Assembly: GCA_023053545.1 (NCBI GenBank)
Contig: JAKZAN010000002.1
Location: 13,202,790 to 13,266,789, forward strand
DNA length: 64,000 bases
Origin: Lepidurus packardi
Taxonomy: Eukaryota > Arthropoda > Branchiopoda > Notostraca > Triopsidae
Direction: 5' to 3'
Position numbers and translations under genes: made by a program. Under the pieces are notes generated by a model, which was given only the letters and a program-made list of their open reading frames with translations, did no database searches and was not told the origin of the DNA. Position 1 is the first letter of the stretch, and each line of letters opens with the position of its first letter. Shown in pieces: positions 29,743 to 40,748 of the stretch.

Positions 29743-32350
29743 TCACCGGGTCAGGTTGTCTTTGTTCAGGTTGTCTCTCCACCCTTGTAGCTCCTTCGAT
29801 TTGGGGTACATCTCCACTTTGAGGAAGACACTTATTGTCATATCCTGAGGCAAAATAAGGTTTTACACTGTTAAAATGGACCACTTTACGACGTCCTGAC
29901 ACATCGTGCTTGATCCGGAGGACTTCTTCACTAATCACCTTAATCACCGTATATGGACCTTCCCATGGCCGGTGAAACTTCGCAAACGTTCCCCTTTTAG
30001 GGACGGACTTCAGCAATACTCTATCGCCGACCACGATCTTTTGTCCATGAACAAGTTTATCATATTGATCCTTTTGTCTTTCGTAAGAAACGTTTAAATT
30101 TTTCTGAGCTACTTTATATACATCAAGAAGATTCTTTTTTAATTGGGACACAAATTCTGTTTCAGTAATCTCCCCACTAGTCTCTTCAGTCATATTTGCC
30201 CCTTGAAAAATCAGGTCTTCAGGCAGCCGCAATTCCCGTCCGAACATCAACATTGCTGGAGAAAAGTTAGTTGATGCCTGTACTCCAGACCTGTAAGCCA
30301 GTAACACCTTGGGCAATAACTCATCCCAAGAATCGTCTCCTGACTCAATTAATTTACTTAGCCCCGCCAAAATAGTTCTGTTGGCACGTTTTACAAACCC
30401 ATCACTTTGTGGATGATACGGAGTCGTACGGGTCTTCTGAATATCCAGTATTTGACACACTTCAGCCAGTAATCTTGATTCAAAGTTCCTTCCTTGATCC
30501 GTGTGTAACTGAAGTGGTGCCCCAAAGCGACAAATGTACTCGTTTAGGAATTTGCTGGCCACCGTTGTACTTTCTTGGTCACAAATAGGGTACGCCTCCA
30601 ACCATTTAGTGAATAAATCCCCCACTACTAAGATGTATCGATAACCGCGTACCGTTTCAGGAAGCGGTCCTAAGATGTCCATGGCGACAATATGATTTGG
30701 GAATTCAGCTCGCAGATTTCTTAGAGGGGCTCTACGAGTTTTTTGCACTGGATTTCTTTGTTGACAAGTCAGACATTTTTTACACCATTCTGCCACATCA
30801 GACCTCATCCGGGGCCAGTAAAACCTTTCTCTGAGCTTTTCCAAGGTTTTTTCAAACCCCATATGAGCTGCAGTGTCATTATTGTGGTAAGCTTCTAGAA
30901 TGCCCATCTTCTGCTTGTCCGCCACCAAAGGTAAGTATAATTCACCCTTACCTGACATTTGCCATCTTCTGAACAACCCGCCGTTCCGAAGGCATAGCAG
31001 GTCCCTTTGAGTCCAGTAGCTGCGTAACGTGGGGTTCAAACCTTGTGCAGACTTCGGTATATTGCCTACATTTTTCAACCAATTTCTCACAATCCGAAGA
31101 TTTGGATCGTCGTTCTGTTGCATCAACACTGGTGACAAATCAGGACTTGCTATAGTTGAGACCCCAAAACGATCTGCCAAAGGTGAAACACAAGGTATTT
31201 CACCATCTTCTTCGTCTTCTTCTTCCTCATTTCCATCCGTCACTTGGCCACACTGAGAACAGGGTCTTCGCGAAAGGGCATCCGCATTCGTATGCTTCTT
31301 ACCGGGACGATGTACAATTGAAAATTGATAACTCTCCAATTCCTGCAACCATCTCAGCATCTGGCCACTCGGATTCTTACAAGTTTTTAACCACGCCACT
31401 GCACTGTTGTCAGTTCGTAGAGTGAAAGGTCGTCCTAAAAGGTAGTGCCCAAATTGTGACATGGCAAATTTCACAGCTAACAATTCCTTTCTAGTAACAC
31501 AGTACTTCGATTCAGGCCTTGTTAAAGACCTACTGGCGTAAGCTACGGGCTTTTCCTCACCATCCACCAATTGATTCAACACCGCACCCAGCCCAACATT
31601 ACTGGCGTCCGTGTCCACTATAAATGGTTTCGTCAGGTCTGGATACGTTAGAACGGGAGCTTCGCTCAGTTTCTCTTTTAGCTCCGTAAAAGCGTTTTTA
31701 CACTCTTCTGTCCAGTCAAATTGCACATTTTTCTCAGTAAGATGATACAATGGCTTTGCAATGTCTGCGAATCGCGGAACAAACCTTCGGTAGTATGAGG
31801 CTAAACCCAAAAACCGATGAATCTCATCCGCAGATTTCGGTTGAGGCCATTCAGATATTGCCAAGGTCTTGTGTGGATCGGTGTGTACACCCGCCTGGCT
31901 TATTACATGTCCTAAAAATGGGACCTCGGAACACAACAATTTACACTTGGAAGGTTTTATCTTCAAATTACTGTCTTCAACCCTTTGAAAAACTTCACTA
32001 AGGCGTTGAAGATGTTCGTCAAATGTCTTACTAAAAACTATCACATCGTCCAGGTAGATTAAGCATATCTTCCATTGAAGACCTTTTAGAACCAATTCCA
32101 TCAGTCGTTGGAACGAGCTAGGTCCATTACACAAGCCAAATGGCAAGACATTGAACTCATATAATCCACTGGTTGTTTGAAATGCCGTTTTTTCTTTTGA
32201 TGATTCCTCCAATTCGAGCTGATAGTAACCGCTGACTAGATCTAATGTCGAAAAATACTTTGACCCCGCGAGAGCATCAAGAGTGTCATCTATCCTTGGT
32301 AGAGGATATGCGTCTTTAGTTGTCAAATTGTTGAGGCCTCTGTAATCCAC
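29723..32350 (-). CDS. pol: RT-RNase H-integrase of element 2
   Basis: Visible RT motifs are the FSTLDLVSGYYQL segment and YLDDVIVFS. RNase H shows VDTDASNVGLGAVL. Integrase has an H2C2 finger (AAHMGF ... CKKCLTCQQ) and catalytic Asp residues in VAMDILGPL and HTDQGRNF. The third catalytic position, normally Glu, is Lys in DGFVKRANRT (codon at 30389-30391), so the integrase should be inactive. The frame has no own ATG: it follows the upstream frame across a ten-T run near 32373-32382 where one base is gained or lost. Confidence 0.93.
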   Translation of the reverse strand: MDYRGLNNLTTKDAYPLPRIDDTLDALAGSKYFSTLDLVSGYYQLELEESSKEKTAFQTTSGLYEFNVLPFGLCNGPSSFQRLMELVLKGLQWKICLIYLDDVIVFSKTFDEHLQRLSEVFQRVEDSNLKIKPSKCKLLCSEVPFLGHVISQAGVHTDPHKTLAISEWPQPKSADEIHRFLGLASYYRRFVPRFADIAKPLYHLTEKNVQFDWTEECKNAFTELKEKLSEAPVLTYPDLTKPFIVDTDASNVGLGAVLNQLVDGEEKPVAYASRSLTRPESKYCVTRKELLAVKFAMSQFGHYLLGRPFTLRTDNSAVAWLKTCKNPSGQMLRWLQELESYQFSIVHRPGKKHTNADALSRRPCSQCGQVTDGNEEEEDEEDGEIPCVSPLADRFGVSTIASPDLSPVLMQQNDDPNLRIVRNWLKNVGNIPKSAQGLNPTLRSYWTQRDLLCLRNGGLFRRWQMSGKGELYLPLVADKQKMGILEAYHNNDTAAHMGFEKTLEKLRERFYWPRMRSDVAEWCKKCLTCQQRNPVQKTRRAPLRNLRAEFPNHIVAMDILGPLPETVRGYRYILVVGDLFTKWLEAYPICDQESTTVASKFLNEYICRFGAPLQLHTDQGRNFESRLLAEVCQILDIQKTRTTPYHPQSDGFVKRANRTILAGLSKLIESGDDSWDELLPKVLLAYRSGVQASTNFSPAMLMFGRELRLPEDLIFQGANMTEETSGEITETEFVSQLKKNLLDVYKVAQKNLNVSYERQKDQYDKLVHGQKIVVGDRVLLKSVPKRGTFAKFHRPWEGPYTVIKVISEEVLRIKHDVSGRRKVVHFNSVKPYFASGYDNKCLPQSGDVPQIEGATRVERQPEQRQPDPVNGEWKT

Positions 32351-33497
32351 GCATAAGCGTAGAGTCCCATCCTTTTTTTTTTACCATCACGACAGGTGAA
32401 CTCCAAGGGCTATTTGAAGGAGTAATGACCTTCTGATCAAGAAGATCTGTCACCATGTCCTCCAACTGAGGTTTCCAGTGAGCGGGGACCCTCCGAGGAT
32501 GCACTCTCAGAGGTGGGTTGAATCCCGTGTGGATTTCGTGACGTAACAAGGATGTCCGTCCCATGTCTTTCTTATGAAGAGAAATCACTTTTTTGTGCTT
32601 CTGTAAAAGCTCTTCTAATTTGCCTTTCTCCAGTGGCGAAAGTCCTTCTGAGACTTCAAACAAGTTCAACAACGCAGAATTTTCTAGCTCTTCTACAGGT
32701 CGATTTTCGACATTACAAATTCCCTTCCCATTTGTACTCTCAGAATACAGTGATAGAGTTCCCAGCGTCACATTCGCTTTTAACCGAACCGGAAAAGGTG
32801 CAGAATTAAGTACTCTTACCGGAATTCTTCCGTCAGACCTGGTAACAAGGGCTTTACCAACCATGACATTTTTTTTCCAAAGCTGCCTGTCTCCCTCAAA
32901 GATACCGGAATATCCCTTCCAATGAGGAACTTGAACTGCAACCACCATTTCGTGATGAGCTGGAATCAACAATTGTTTATCCGCGACCACAGCCACCGTA
33001 AAACAAGATTCACTGATTAAAGGAGTAGTTACGGACTTGTACTTGAGAAGCTTCTGCTCAAAGTTTACCACCATTTTATTGCGACGCAGGAAATCTCGTC
33101 CCAAGATAAAATCCTGAAAGATGTCAGAACTCAAAAACACTTCGTGTTCAAAATCTGTCCCCAGCACACCAAACTTCAGTTTCACTTTTCCGAGCAATGG
33201 TAACGTATCATTGTTCGCCGTTTTTGCACCGATATTAGCTGGTTCTATTTTTGGTACTGGATTAAATAGTTTCAACACGCAAGGTTTTACAAGTGTAATG
33301 GCTGAACCAGAGTCTACAAGAAAGGACACAGAAATGTCATTCACTGTTCCTTCAACATAAGCCGGCACTACCCCCACACTCATTACTGAAGCTGGATTCC
33401 TTTGCGATTTGACTCCTTTACCACGAGTACCTGAGGACGGAGCCTTATCCCCAGCTACTTGGCGTTTCCCGACATGTTGCGTTTTGGCTTCATACAA
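32316..33497 (-). CDS. protease and start of RT, element 2
   Basis: This 393-residue frame overlaps gag by 43 bases in another frame, as in elements that use a -1 shift to make Gag-Pol. The protease active site VDSGSAITLV lies near residue 60 and an LGRDFL segment near residue 140. The RT fingers begin (SPWSSPVVMVKKK), and the frame is lost right after, in the A/T homopolymer. The downstream Pol frame continues RT. Confidence 0.88.
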   Translation of the reverse strand: MYEAKTQHVGKRQVAGDKAPSSGTRGKGVKSQRNPASVMSVGVVPAYVEGTVNDISVSFLVDSGSAITLVKPCVLKLFNPVPKIEPANIGAKTANNDTLPLLGKVKLKFGVLGTDFEHEVFLSSDIFQDFILGRDFLRRNKMVVNFEQKLLKYKSVTTPLISESCFTVAVVADKQLLIPAHHEMVVAVQVPHWKGYSGIFEGDRQLWKKNVMVGKALVTRSDGRIPVRVLNSAPFPVRLKANVTLGTLSLYSESTNGKGICNVENRPVEELENSALLNLFEVSEGLSPLEKGKLEELLQKHKKVISLHKKDMGRTSLLRHEIHTGFNPPLRVHPRRVPAHWKPQLEDMVTDLLDQKVITPSNSPWSSPVVMVKKKGWDSTLMRGLQRPQQFDN

Positions 33498-34324
33498 TTC
33501 ACCTTAAAATGGCCCTCCTCACCACAGTTGAAGCAACGTTTGGCCTTCTTTCCACCCAATCTTGTCAAAATTAATTCCATGTTTTTTTCCATATTAGCCA
33601 TCCTCTGGTATAAATCCGAAGGAGCCGAAATAGCAGCCACAATTTGTTCCATGTCGTTGAGTTTCTTGTGTAGATCAGGAGTCATTACCACAGCGGCCGA
33701 TTCTTGCTTACCAGTTTCTTCCAACTGGCTGGTTCGAACATTTGCCAAGACCACCTTTTCTTCGTCAAGAACTGACTCGTAGTGAGTTATTTCTTCGATA
33801 GCTTGGCCCAAACTCCTCAATTTTGCCATTTTCATTAAACGACGGCCTTCTTGTTGGTCTAGGGAGTTCAACAATCTTCTTAATATAATCTCCTCCCTTG
33901 CTTCAACGTTCATTGTCGGGTATGCTTGTAGGTGAACAGTCTTCAGTTGTGCCACAAATTCTGCCACTGTAACACCCTTCTCCCGCTTCAAGGATTCAAA
34001 TTTTTGTTGCCAAACTGCCACGCTTTTCTGACCAAACACTTTCTCCAACTCGTCAAGCGCTAGCTTGCTGTCTGCTTTCACTTTGTCATCTAAAGCGTTG
34101 TAAGCTAACTCGGCTCTATCTTTGAGACGAACACTTAACAGCTCCGCCTGTTTAGCCTTGTTGTCTTCCCTGTCATATCCATTAAATCGGACGCACCGCT
34201 CAAAATGTCGTCTCCACGCACACCAATCTTGTTCCTTGCCAAAATAAACATCCGGCATAATGAACATTTTTTGATTCACGGACGACGTATTTGACTCACA
34301 AGTAGCCATAGCTAATAGATTCAC
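33455..34324 (-). CDS. gag: Gag of element 2
   Basis: This 289-residue protein has a capsid-like helical region (WCAWRRHFERCVRFNG near residue 35) and one CCHC zinc knuckle CFNCGEEGHFKVNC near residue 263, followed by a basic end. The likely start is the ATG at 34324, 21 bases after the primer-binding site; a second ATG is five codons later. It overlaps the protease frame. Confidence 0.9.
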   Translation of the reverse strand: MNLLAMATCESNTSSVNQKMFIMPDVYFGKEQDWCAWRRHFERCVRFNGYDREDNKAKQAELLSVRLKDRAELAYNALDDKVKADSKLALDELEKVFGQKSVAVWQQKFESLKREKGVTVAEFVAQLKTVHLQAYPTMNVEAREEIILRRLLNSLDQQEGRRLMKMAKLRSLGQAIEEITHYESVLDEEKVVLANVRTSQLEETGKQESAAVVMTPDLHKKLNDMEQIVAAISAPSDLYQRMANMEKNMELILTRLGGKKAKRCFNCGEEGHFKVNCMKPKRNMSGNAK

Positions 34325-34327
34325 AAA

Positions 34328-34345
34328 GTCCTACCGACTGCGCCA
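34328..34345 (-). promoter_or_regulatory. tRNA primer-binding site of element 2
   Basis: On the minus strand TGGCGCAGTCGGTAGGAC lies one base inside the 5' LTR end. The TGGCGCAGTCGGTAG core is known from Ty3/Gypsy elements of the 297/17.6 type, which use a tRNA-Ser primer; that assignment is from memory. Confidence 0.75.
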
Positions 34346-34346
34346 A

Positions 34347-34416
34347 TGTAAACTTGTGTGCGATGCAAGGTTGAATTACAACTAACTGTATTGACCCCAG
34401 AGTCAGCTTATTTGTA
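34347..34416 (-). repeat. 5' LTR fragment of element 2
   Basis: About 70 bp identical to the end of the LTR at 29260-29330. The rest has been replaced: the expected continuation caacatcctag is not found after the Tc1 copy, whose far flank is MITE sequence instead. Confidence 0.85.
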
Positions 34417-36639
34417 CAGTACTGAAATTAAGTATCGTTCCTATGGTTTTCGAAATTGACCAATCACAGCGCTTTTCCACTGTTTGGATGGGTTTTTCCA
34501 TTGCTTGCCTACTTCTACGCTCAGGTAGGGTTCTCAACAAGTCCCTCCTAGTCCCCAGTTAATTAAAGAGCAGGTCAGTCAATTAAATGCTCCTTAGTAG
34601 CGAAGCTTTCTGCGTAAAGCTCTCTTTCGTGAGCGTAAAGCTCTCTTTCTTTCTTTCTGCGTAAAGCGTCTCTTTCGTGAGTCTGGTAAGAGTCTTTCTG
34701 AATCTTCCTGTATAACTTGGTAAAGTTAATTAAATATTGAGAACAACAATGCTATCTGAACACATACTGGATCTTATGAAAGAAGGTAAAAGGGATTAGG
34801 AGAGAATCATAGATTTCTCCGTTTTTCTTTCCGTGAAAGCGGTGCTGGGGCAAAGAACGGATATCCGTGTTGAGGGTCACGACGAAGAGGACTTCATACT
34901 GAATATTAACAACCTTTTACTTCGCACCTAAATCAACACAGAAAAAATTTGATTCCTTCCGACATTAATCCCTTTTCACCTGCGATATATAAACTTGAAC
35001 AAAATCCAAGACGTGTTCAAACAGCCTTGATCTTCTCGAAGTTGTGTTAACTTTACCCAAGTCATGGAAAGACGATTTAGAAATATTTTACCTAGACCCC
35101 CTGTTATTCAGAATGATCTCCCGGAAGCCCAGCAGCTTGTCCGTCGTCTACCAAATCTTGGCACTAGTTACCACACTTCCGAAGTAAGCGACTTGGAAAT
35201 CTATTCTTTAGAGTTTAAACATAATCAAATTATCTAGGCAGAAAGAGGCCTTGGGCTACGTAATGTTGGGGGTCCTGTGCGGGAAACTGCCAGATTAGTC
35301 GGACGAAGCAAACCAACCGTGCGTCGGTGGGAACATCGGTTCAACGAAACCGGAAGCGTGAGAAAAAAGGTAATATCTTGAATGCACTATTGTTATTATT
35401 CCATTTTATCGTATTCAGTGTTTTTAAAAAAACTAAACTAAAATTCATAAATAGGATATCCCTGGGCGCATTTCCACCATCTCTGAAGGAGACCGCATCC
35501 AATCGTTAGCCGTAATTCAAGAAAACCCCTTCAACAGCTCCAAAATCATAGCATCCGGAGCTGGACTAGATATTTCTCCCCAGTGGACGAATACATTGTT
35601 GAGAAGGGAAGGTTTTAAATGCTGCCGGCCGCTAGTGAAGTTTTCCCTTGAGGACCGTCATAAAGAAACGCGCTCCGGCTACGCGGAGATCTATCGAGAC
35701 GCGACTCAAGACTACTGGATCAACTCCGTTGTATTTTCCGATGAAACAACTCTTTCGTCGGATTGGTTCGGCCCTCAGCGAGTTTGTCGAGCGGTAAGCA
35801 TCGCCGTTTTTTAAATTTGCTTTTCTTTTCTCCTTTGTCTAATCTTTGCTACCGCATGTCTGTTTTCACAGGTTAATACGCGGCTGGAAGACAGACACAT
35901 CATCCAGCGCGACAGGAGCGGACGCTTTTCCGTTCCCTTGTTCGCATGGTTCAGTGGAGCCGTGGGACCTAGTCCCCTGCAAAGAATAGATGGACGTTTC
36001 ATTCGCATCAGTATGTTGAGATGATGAGACAGGAACTTCCAATCAGAGATTTGCTGGGCCACCAATTTACATATCAACAAGACCATCCACACTGCAAGAA
36101 TTGTGAGAGACTTCTTCCGTGAAGAAAACGTACATCTCCTACCGCACCCCCCCAAGTCACCCGACCCAAATCCTATCGAAAATGCTTGGGCTGAGCTGAA
36201 AAAAAATATGAAGTATAACTAACATCCTTAAATATAGATATCCATTTTTAATTTTTATTTAATTAGTTTTAACGTGCGAAATGCAGAACAATTGTTTGCG
36301 GAGGCCGAGCGTGTGTGGGATAAGATGTCAGACAACATTGACTTCTGGTCCAAGCTGGCAGCATCTATGCCTAGGAGATTGGAAGAGTGTCGGGAGAACG
36401 GGGGGGGGGTCATACTAGCTATTGATGAAAAATAAAGTTTCTGGATTGATGGTCGCCAAGCATTTTCTTTGCTTTGACCTTTTGTTTGTCAGGGAAAAGG
36501 GATTAGCTTCGTTACTAAGGAGCATTTAATTGACTGACCTGCTCTTTAATTAACTGGGGACTAGGAGTCCAAACAGTGGAAAAGCGCTGTGATTGGTCAA
36601 TTTCGAAAACCATAGGAACGATACTTAATTTCAGTACTG
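34417..36639 (+). mobile_element. Tc1/mariner element, copy 2
   Basis: Same ends as the copy at 22404-24605. From about 34680 on the two copies run in parallel at a constant offset of 12034 bases, including the poly-G run and both transposase frame breaks. A ~21-bp gcgtaaagctctctttc duplication near 34610-34660 is specific to this copy. The left flank is the retroelement 2 LTR and the right flank is the MITE end. Confidence 0.92.
35064..36435 (+). pseudogene. Tc1-like transposase, copy 2, frameshifted
   Basis: Exons are at 35064-35183, 35238-35369, 35455-35793, 35872-36212 and 36267-36435. The sequence is the same as copy 1, with the helix-turn-helix, the first catalytic Asp (VVFSDETTLSS), the same two breaks in exon 4 and the PNPIENAWAELK block. 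Sharing the same breaks shows that one copy derives from the other, or both from an already dead parent. Confidence 0.85.
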
Positions 36640-36646
36640 TACTGTA

Positions 36647-39600
36647 CAGTGCTGAGCAAAAAAAACTGCTCAGCGAAAGCGCAGAGGTCTAATTAGGCCT
36701 CTTGAGGCTGATTTACCTTCATTAGTGGGTGAAAGAGCTTGAACCAATCGGTTACAAGGTGCGCCCGGGAAATTCAAAGGTTTTGTTGATATATAATCTC
36801 CCTAGATATTTCCGTTTTTTTTTAAGCAGATTTCAACCTGGTAAAGCTAACTCGACGATCTTTTAACCTCGTTGGCTCTTAACCAATGAGAAGAGACTTT
36901 TTTGGACTCGAAAACAGATTCTAGAACCGTAGGCCTATTGTCGAGTCGGCCTTATGTCTACGTGCCCAGTATCAATCCCCCAAGAGTTTCTCGGTACGCA
37001 AGCATGGCGGTTTTTGTGGCTGCAACCCCCCTTTCCTTTCTATTGGTCTCGCTCCGGGAGACATGCCGGGAGACATTCCTCCTGGGAGACATCACTCCAC
37101 CACGCCCTACTTGTATGCTCGCCGGGCTCAGCTTAGCGACCGTATGCAGAGGGTGAATAAATAGCACGAGTTGTTTCATGACAGGTCTGGGATGACAATA
37201 AATAAATGATGAAAATGATGCGATGTTCGAAAAGGACGATTTCTTTTCTTTGGGAAGCTTAGTGGCTATGTGGCAAGTCGATGAAATTCCACATGCTTTG
37301 TGGCAATTTCGTTAAGTAGGCGTGCTTCGCCTACTCCCACCAGAAGTTAGGCTGGCTTGTTGTCATGCCGTTTAGGAAATGGAAAGATATGATATGCTGA
37401 TTATTGCAGCAAGACCAATGAACTCGTCTTCTTTGATTTTTCTGCTTACTTTTCGCTGTATAGAATTTTCTTGGACAAAGTAGGTTAGAGTTATGGAGTA
37501 TAGCTTGACTTATTTAGCAAGATGAAACGTGGCAATTGAAATAATAAGGTAGTGTCCGTTCTCGGTCTCGAGGAAAGTCGGTCTCGTACCATCTCTGGGC
37601 TTTGCCAAAAAAAAGTTGCGTGTGCGGGATTTGGGAGTGTCCGGCTTTTATGTCTGACATTCGTAGTTTGGCTTCGAGCAAGAGCAGCTGCGAACGTTTT
37701 AGTTTCCTGAATCACACGGCAATAAGCACAAGTTAGTGCTCCTGTGGCGTACTTTCAGACAAGACAAGCTTAGTGAATCAAACATTTAGTTGGAGAAGCT
37801 CAATCTTCAGCTGAGTCCTCTTATTTCACGTAAGTTTAACGACTTTCGATATTAAGAACCGACTGTCCTATTTAGACGCCATTTGGAATAGCGCCAGCAT
37901 GGTTAAGGAAGATATTAAGCACTGTAATGTCTAAGATAATCTTCCCAATGGATTCCCTAGTGAGCGCTTATCCAATAAATTTTTGCTTTTGCTTTTACGG
38001 GCTTGCGAGTTTAAGCTTCTTTTCGTTAACTTCTTTCGTGTTCAGCCAACCCGAATTCCTAAATCGTGCTCGGACTCAGTCAAAATGATGCTGTTAGTTT
38101 CCCTCACCCCGACGATTCTACCCTTTTCTCAAGAGTTGTTTTAAGCTTTTGAAATTAAATTACGAAGAGTTGGGCGATAGCTGATCACTGATTTCCGAGA
38201 GTTTCCCTGTCCTTATCGTAAGAGCTTTCCCGCTACATCCGTCGCGGTAAAATCCTACATTACCACGCCGTATATAGTGCCACAGACGGGATTTTAATCA
38301 TTGCCTTAGGTCTTTTGTCTGAATGTAAGACGTTTTTATAACATATTCAGCAAGCGAATATGAATAGCTTACTTATTGCTTATTATTTATTAACTCGTTG
38401 CCTAAGATAACCCGACCCCTGTGAATCACTAATACCGTTTTCCATGGTGGCCGTAAAAGTGAATTTGATTTCAATTATCTCCACACAAGGGCATTTGAAC
38501 TGTAGTAATTTCAACTGCATGACACAATGTGCAAGTCAGAAATTTCTTTGCCTTCTCAACATAACTTATTTTCCAATTTCTGGTCCTCAAAATTTGGGGT
38601 TCGGTATGGACATGCATTAATTTTATCTAACCATCCTATGAATAGATTGATTAGAAATTATACTGTTGAAATTATATTCTATGGATGTAAATATATGATC
38701 AATTCGACTTGAGCCTTCCTAGCTGTGTCTCACTGATTGACAATATTAGATTGTCGCTTTTCCGTAACAGAAACCAAGTTTTCTGCGCGGCTAACACAGT
38801 CAAGATGTTGAGACAGACCTTGGACAAATCTCTATCGCATCTGTCCATTTCATAAACGGCAGACGACAAGTGACCCTAACTTCTGGTGAGAGCCTTTACC
38901 GGCTGTTTCTGCGTGAAAAAAGAAGCAAGATCTGCATAAAGTACCGTCTTCAGACGGGGAATACGAAAGCCAGGGAAAACGCTGTAGCCAACTAACCTGT
39001 ATTTGCCTTACACTGAGTTTGTTCCTTGTTCACTGGACTTAAGTTCACTGGACTTAAGTTCACTGGAGTTAAGTTCACTGGACTTAAGTTCACTGGACTT
39101 AAGTTCACTGGACTTAAGTTCACTGGACTTAAGTTCACTGGACTTAGAGTTTATTGAATTTGCCTTAAAGTTCTGCCTTACACACGAAACAAATTTCTCC
39201 TGTAACTTTGGCTCCTTTGGTAATTGATGAATGTTATCTTCGGCCCTTGCTTTCCTTGGTTTGATCTTCAGTGTTCTGTACACAAGCAACACAGCAGCTG
39301 GGCATTTTTTCAGGTTTTATTAAACCTAAGCTAAGTCAAGATTACCTACCGACACTCTTTTTGCTTTTTTTTTTTACCCGAGCTACTTGTTAAAGCTGTA
39401 AGCAAAACCAATATTCACGGAAAACAGTTTGGTGTTGTTTGCTTACCTTCACTTAAATGTACTCAAAATGGCGGATTTCGCCAACTCTTGCCGCGAGAGG
39501 CGTAATTTGGCAAAAGCTCTATACGAGTCAAAACCCCAAGCATCGTATCACCACATTTAGATTAATGAAATACGCTAACCAAGACTAAAAGTCATACCAA

Positions 39601-39816
39601 GAGTTATGTCTATGTGACGAGGATTAGTTACTGTTGTTAGTAGAGTCATGTCAAGTGTTTCCTGTCAAAGGTGTCTGGTCCACCTGAAAACGATTAACAA
39701 AAACAATTTCTTCCTAAGTGGAATGGGTTCCCTAAAAATCTAAATCTGTACCTTTGCCTTGCAGTGTTAATGTATGTACATGCGCACATACTTACACATT
39801 GTATGTGTTTATATAT
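36647..39816. repeat. MITE end plus segment B, third copy
   Basis: This is a direct copy of 24613-27727 with a constant offset of 12034 up to the minisatellite and a few single-base differences (for example near 38862 and 39420). It ends at atatat (39816), where the other copies meet the LTR. Here unique DNA follows. Confidence 0.92.
39029..39150. repeat. 15-bp minisatellite (ttcactggacttaag), about eight units
   Basis: The unit ttcactggacttaag is repeated about eight times. The matching places in the other two segment B copies (19915-19945 and 27025-27060) carry two units, so the array expanded here by about 61 bp. In the THAP-like remnant frame it codes repeated SSELK. Confidence 0.9.
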
Positions 39817-40345
39817 GTATGCGATGGCAACTCGTTTGGTTTATTTTTCAAAGTAGTCTGTATGGCCGGATTTTCTGTTAGACACTGATGTGATAAAAAC
39901 TGAAATAAAACTGAAACCCTTTCATTGGGCTTCTCTGATATTGAAGGGGGCAGTTTCCTAGCACTTTTTGGATTTTGTAAGTAGTTCGCGGTATCGAAAT
40001 AGCTTTCAGTAATTCTAGTAAAGAAAAAAAGCCTCAGAGCTACCTAATGATTGTTTTCCTGTCATTTTCACTGGAAAATTGCGAAAAAGGGGGAATGAAA
40101 GATTTATTTGACGAAAAGACGGAAGATAGATTAGCTCACGAGACTATGTATCACTTGAATGCGTGCCCGAATGCATGTTATCGACTCCCAGTCCAGTGCC
40201 ACTTTACGTATATGGTGACAAAACGTAGTACGCCAGTACAACGTGGCAAACACAAGGTAAAAAAAGGAACATTCGGGAAAAAGGCAGATAAAGGGGCGTG
40301 CTAAATATGAGGACAGTCTAGAATACTCTACTGCCTTCTCGACTG
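39817..40345. other. unique DNA between segment B and segment A'
   Basis: This 530-bp stretch has no counterpart on the left side of the window, where retroelement 1 occupies the place. A short plus-strand frame (40047-40304) is present, but I recognise nothing in it. Confidence 0.4.
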
Positions 40346-40436
40346 TAATTTCTAAACTGTAATTTTTCATTATTTTCACTGGTCTTTTCGAATTGCGTTA
40401 AATTAAACTTTAATTCTTTGTGTTCCAGTCAAAGTT

Positions 40437-40748
40437 ATGCCTCTGTTTGCTTTACAGAATGTAATCAATTGTTTTAGAATTTTTTCTTTCCCTATGTTCA
40501 TGTCTGTAAGACAAAGATGTTTCTTTTTTCAGAAAACGGTAATGCTTTGCGGATTCATTTTCACAATCGCCATATACATTTTCGTCTTTTCTAAAGCGAA
40601 TTTCAACCTGATAATGCTAACTTTATCCAGTTCAGTTTGGTTTTTCGTGCTTTTGGTGTTGGTGACATCGTGTCTTGTCTTCCAACAGAGAAGACTGGAT
40701 ACATACATATATATCCCCCCAACATTATCTAATCTGTATTGCTTCTAG
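40437..40748 (+). CDS. possible small membrane protein (hypothetical), second copy
   Basis: The C-terminal 76 residues are identical to the frame at 10378-10608 and include both hydrophobic stretches. Here the frame is open 27 codons further upstream. Coding status is uncertain for the same reason. Confidence 0.25.
   Translation: MPLFALQNVINCFRIFSFPMFMSVRQRCFFFQKTVMLCGFIFTIAIYIFVFSKANFNLIMLTLSSSVWFFVLLVLVTSCLVFQQRRLDTYIYIPPTLSNLYCF

Larger units (their letters stand above)
29260..34416 (-). mobile_element. Ty3/Gypsy element 2, minus strand, 5' LTR cut by Tc1
   Basis: On the minus strand the order is LTR fragment, primer-binding site, gag, protease-RT, RT-RNase H-integrase, tail, LTR. The 231-bp 3' LTR is at 29260-29490 (TG...CA). 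Only about 70 bp of the 5' LTR remain at 34347-34416 because the Tc1 element starts at 34417. The shared LTR part is identical at both ends, so the insertion is young. No env-like ORF is present. Confidence 0.92.

Noticed and set aside
39029-39150. CRISPR-like array of 15-bp units
   Set aside because: Units are contiguous with no spacers and the DNA is eukaryotic; it is a minisatellite.
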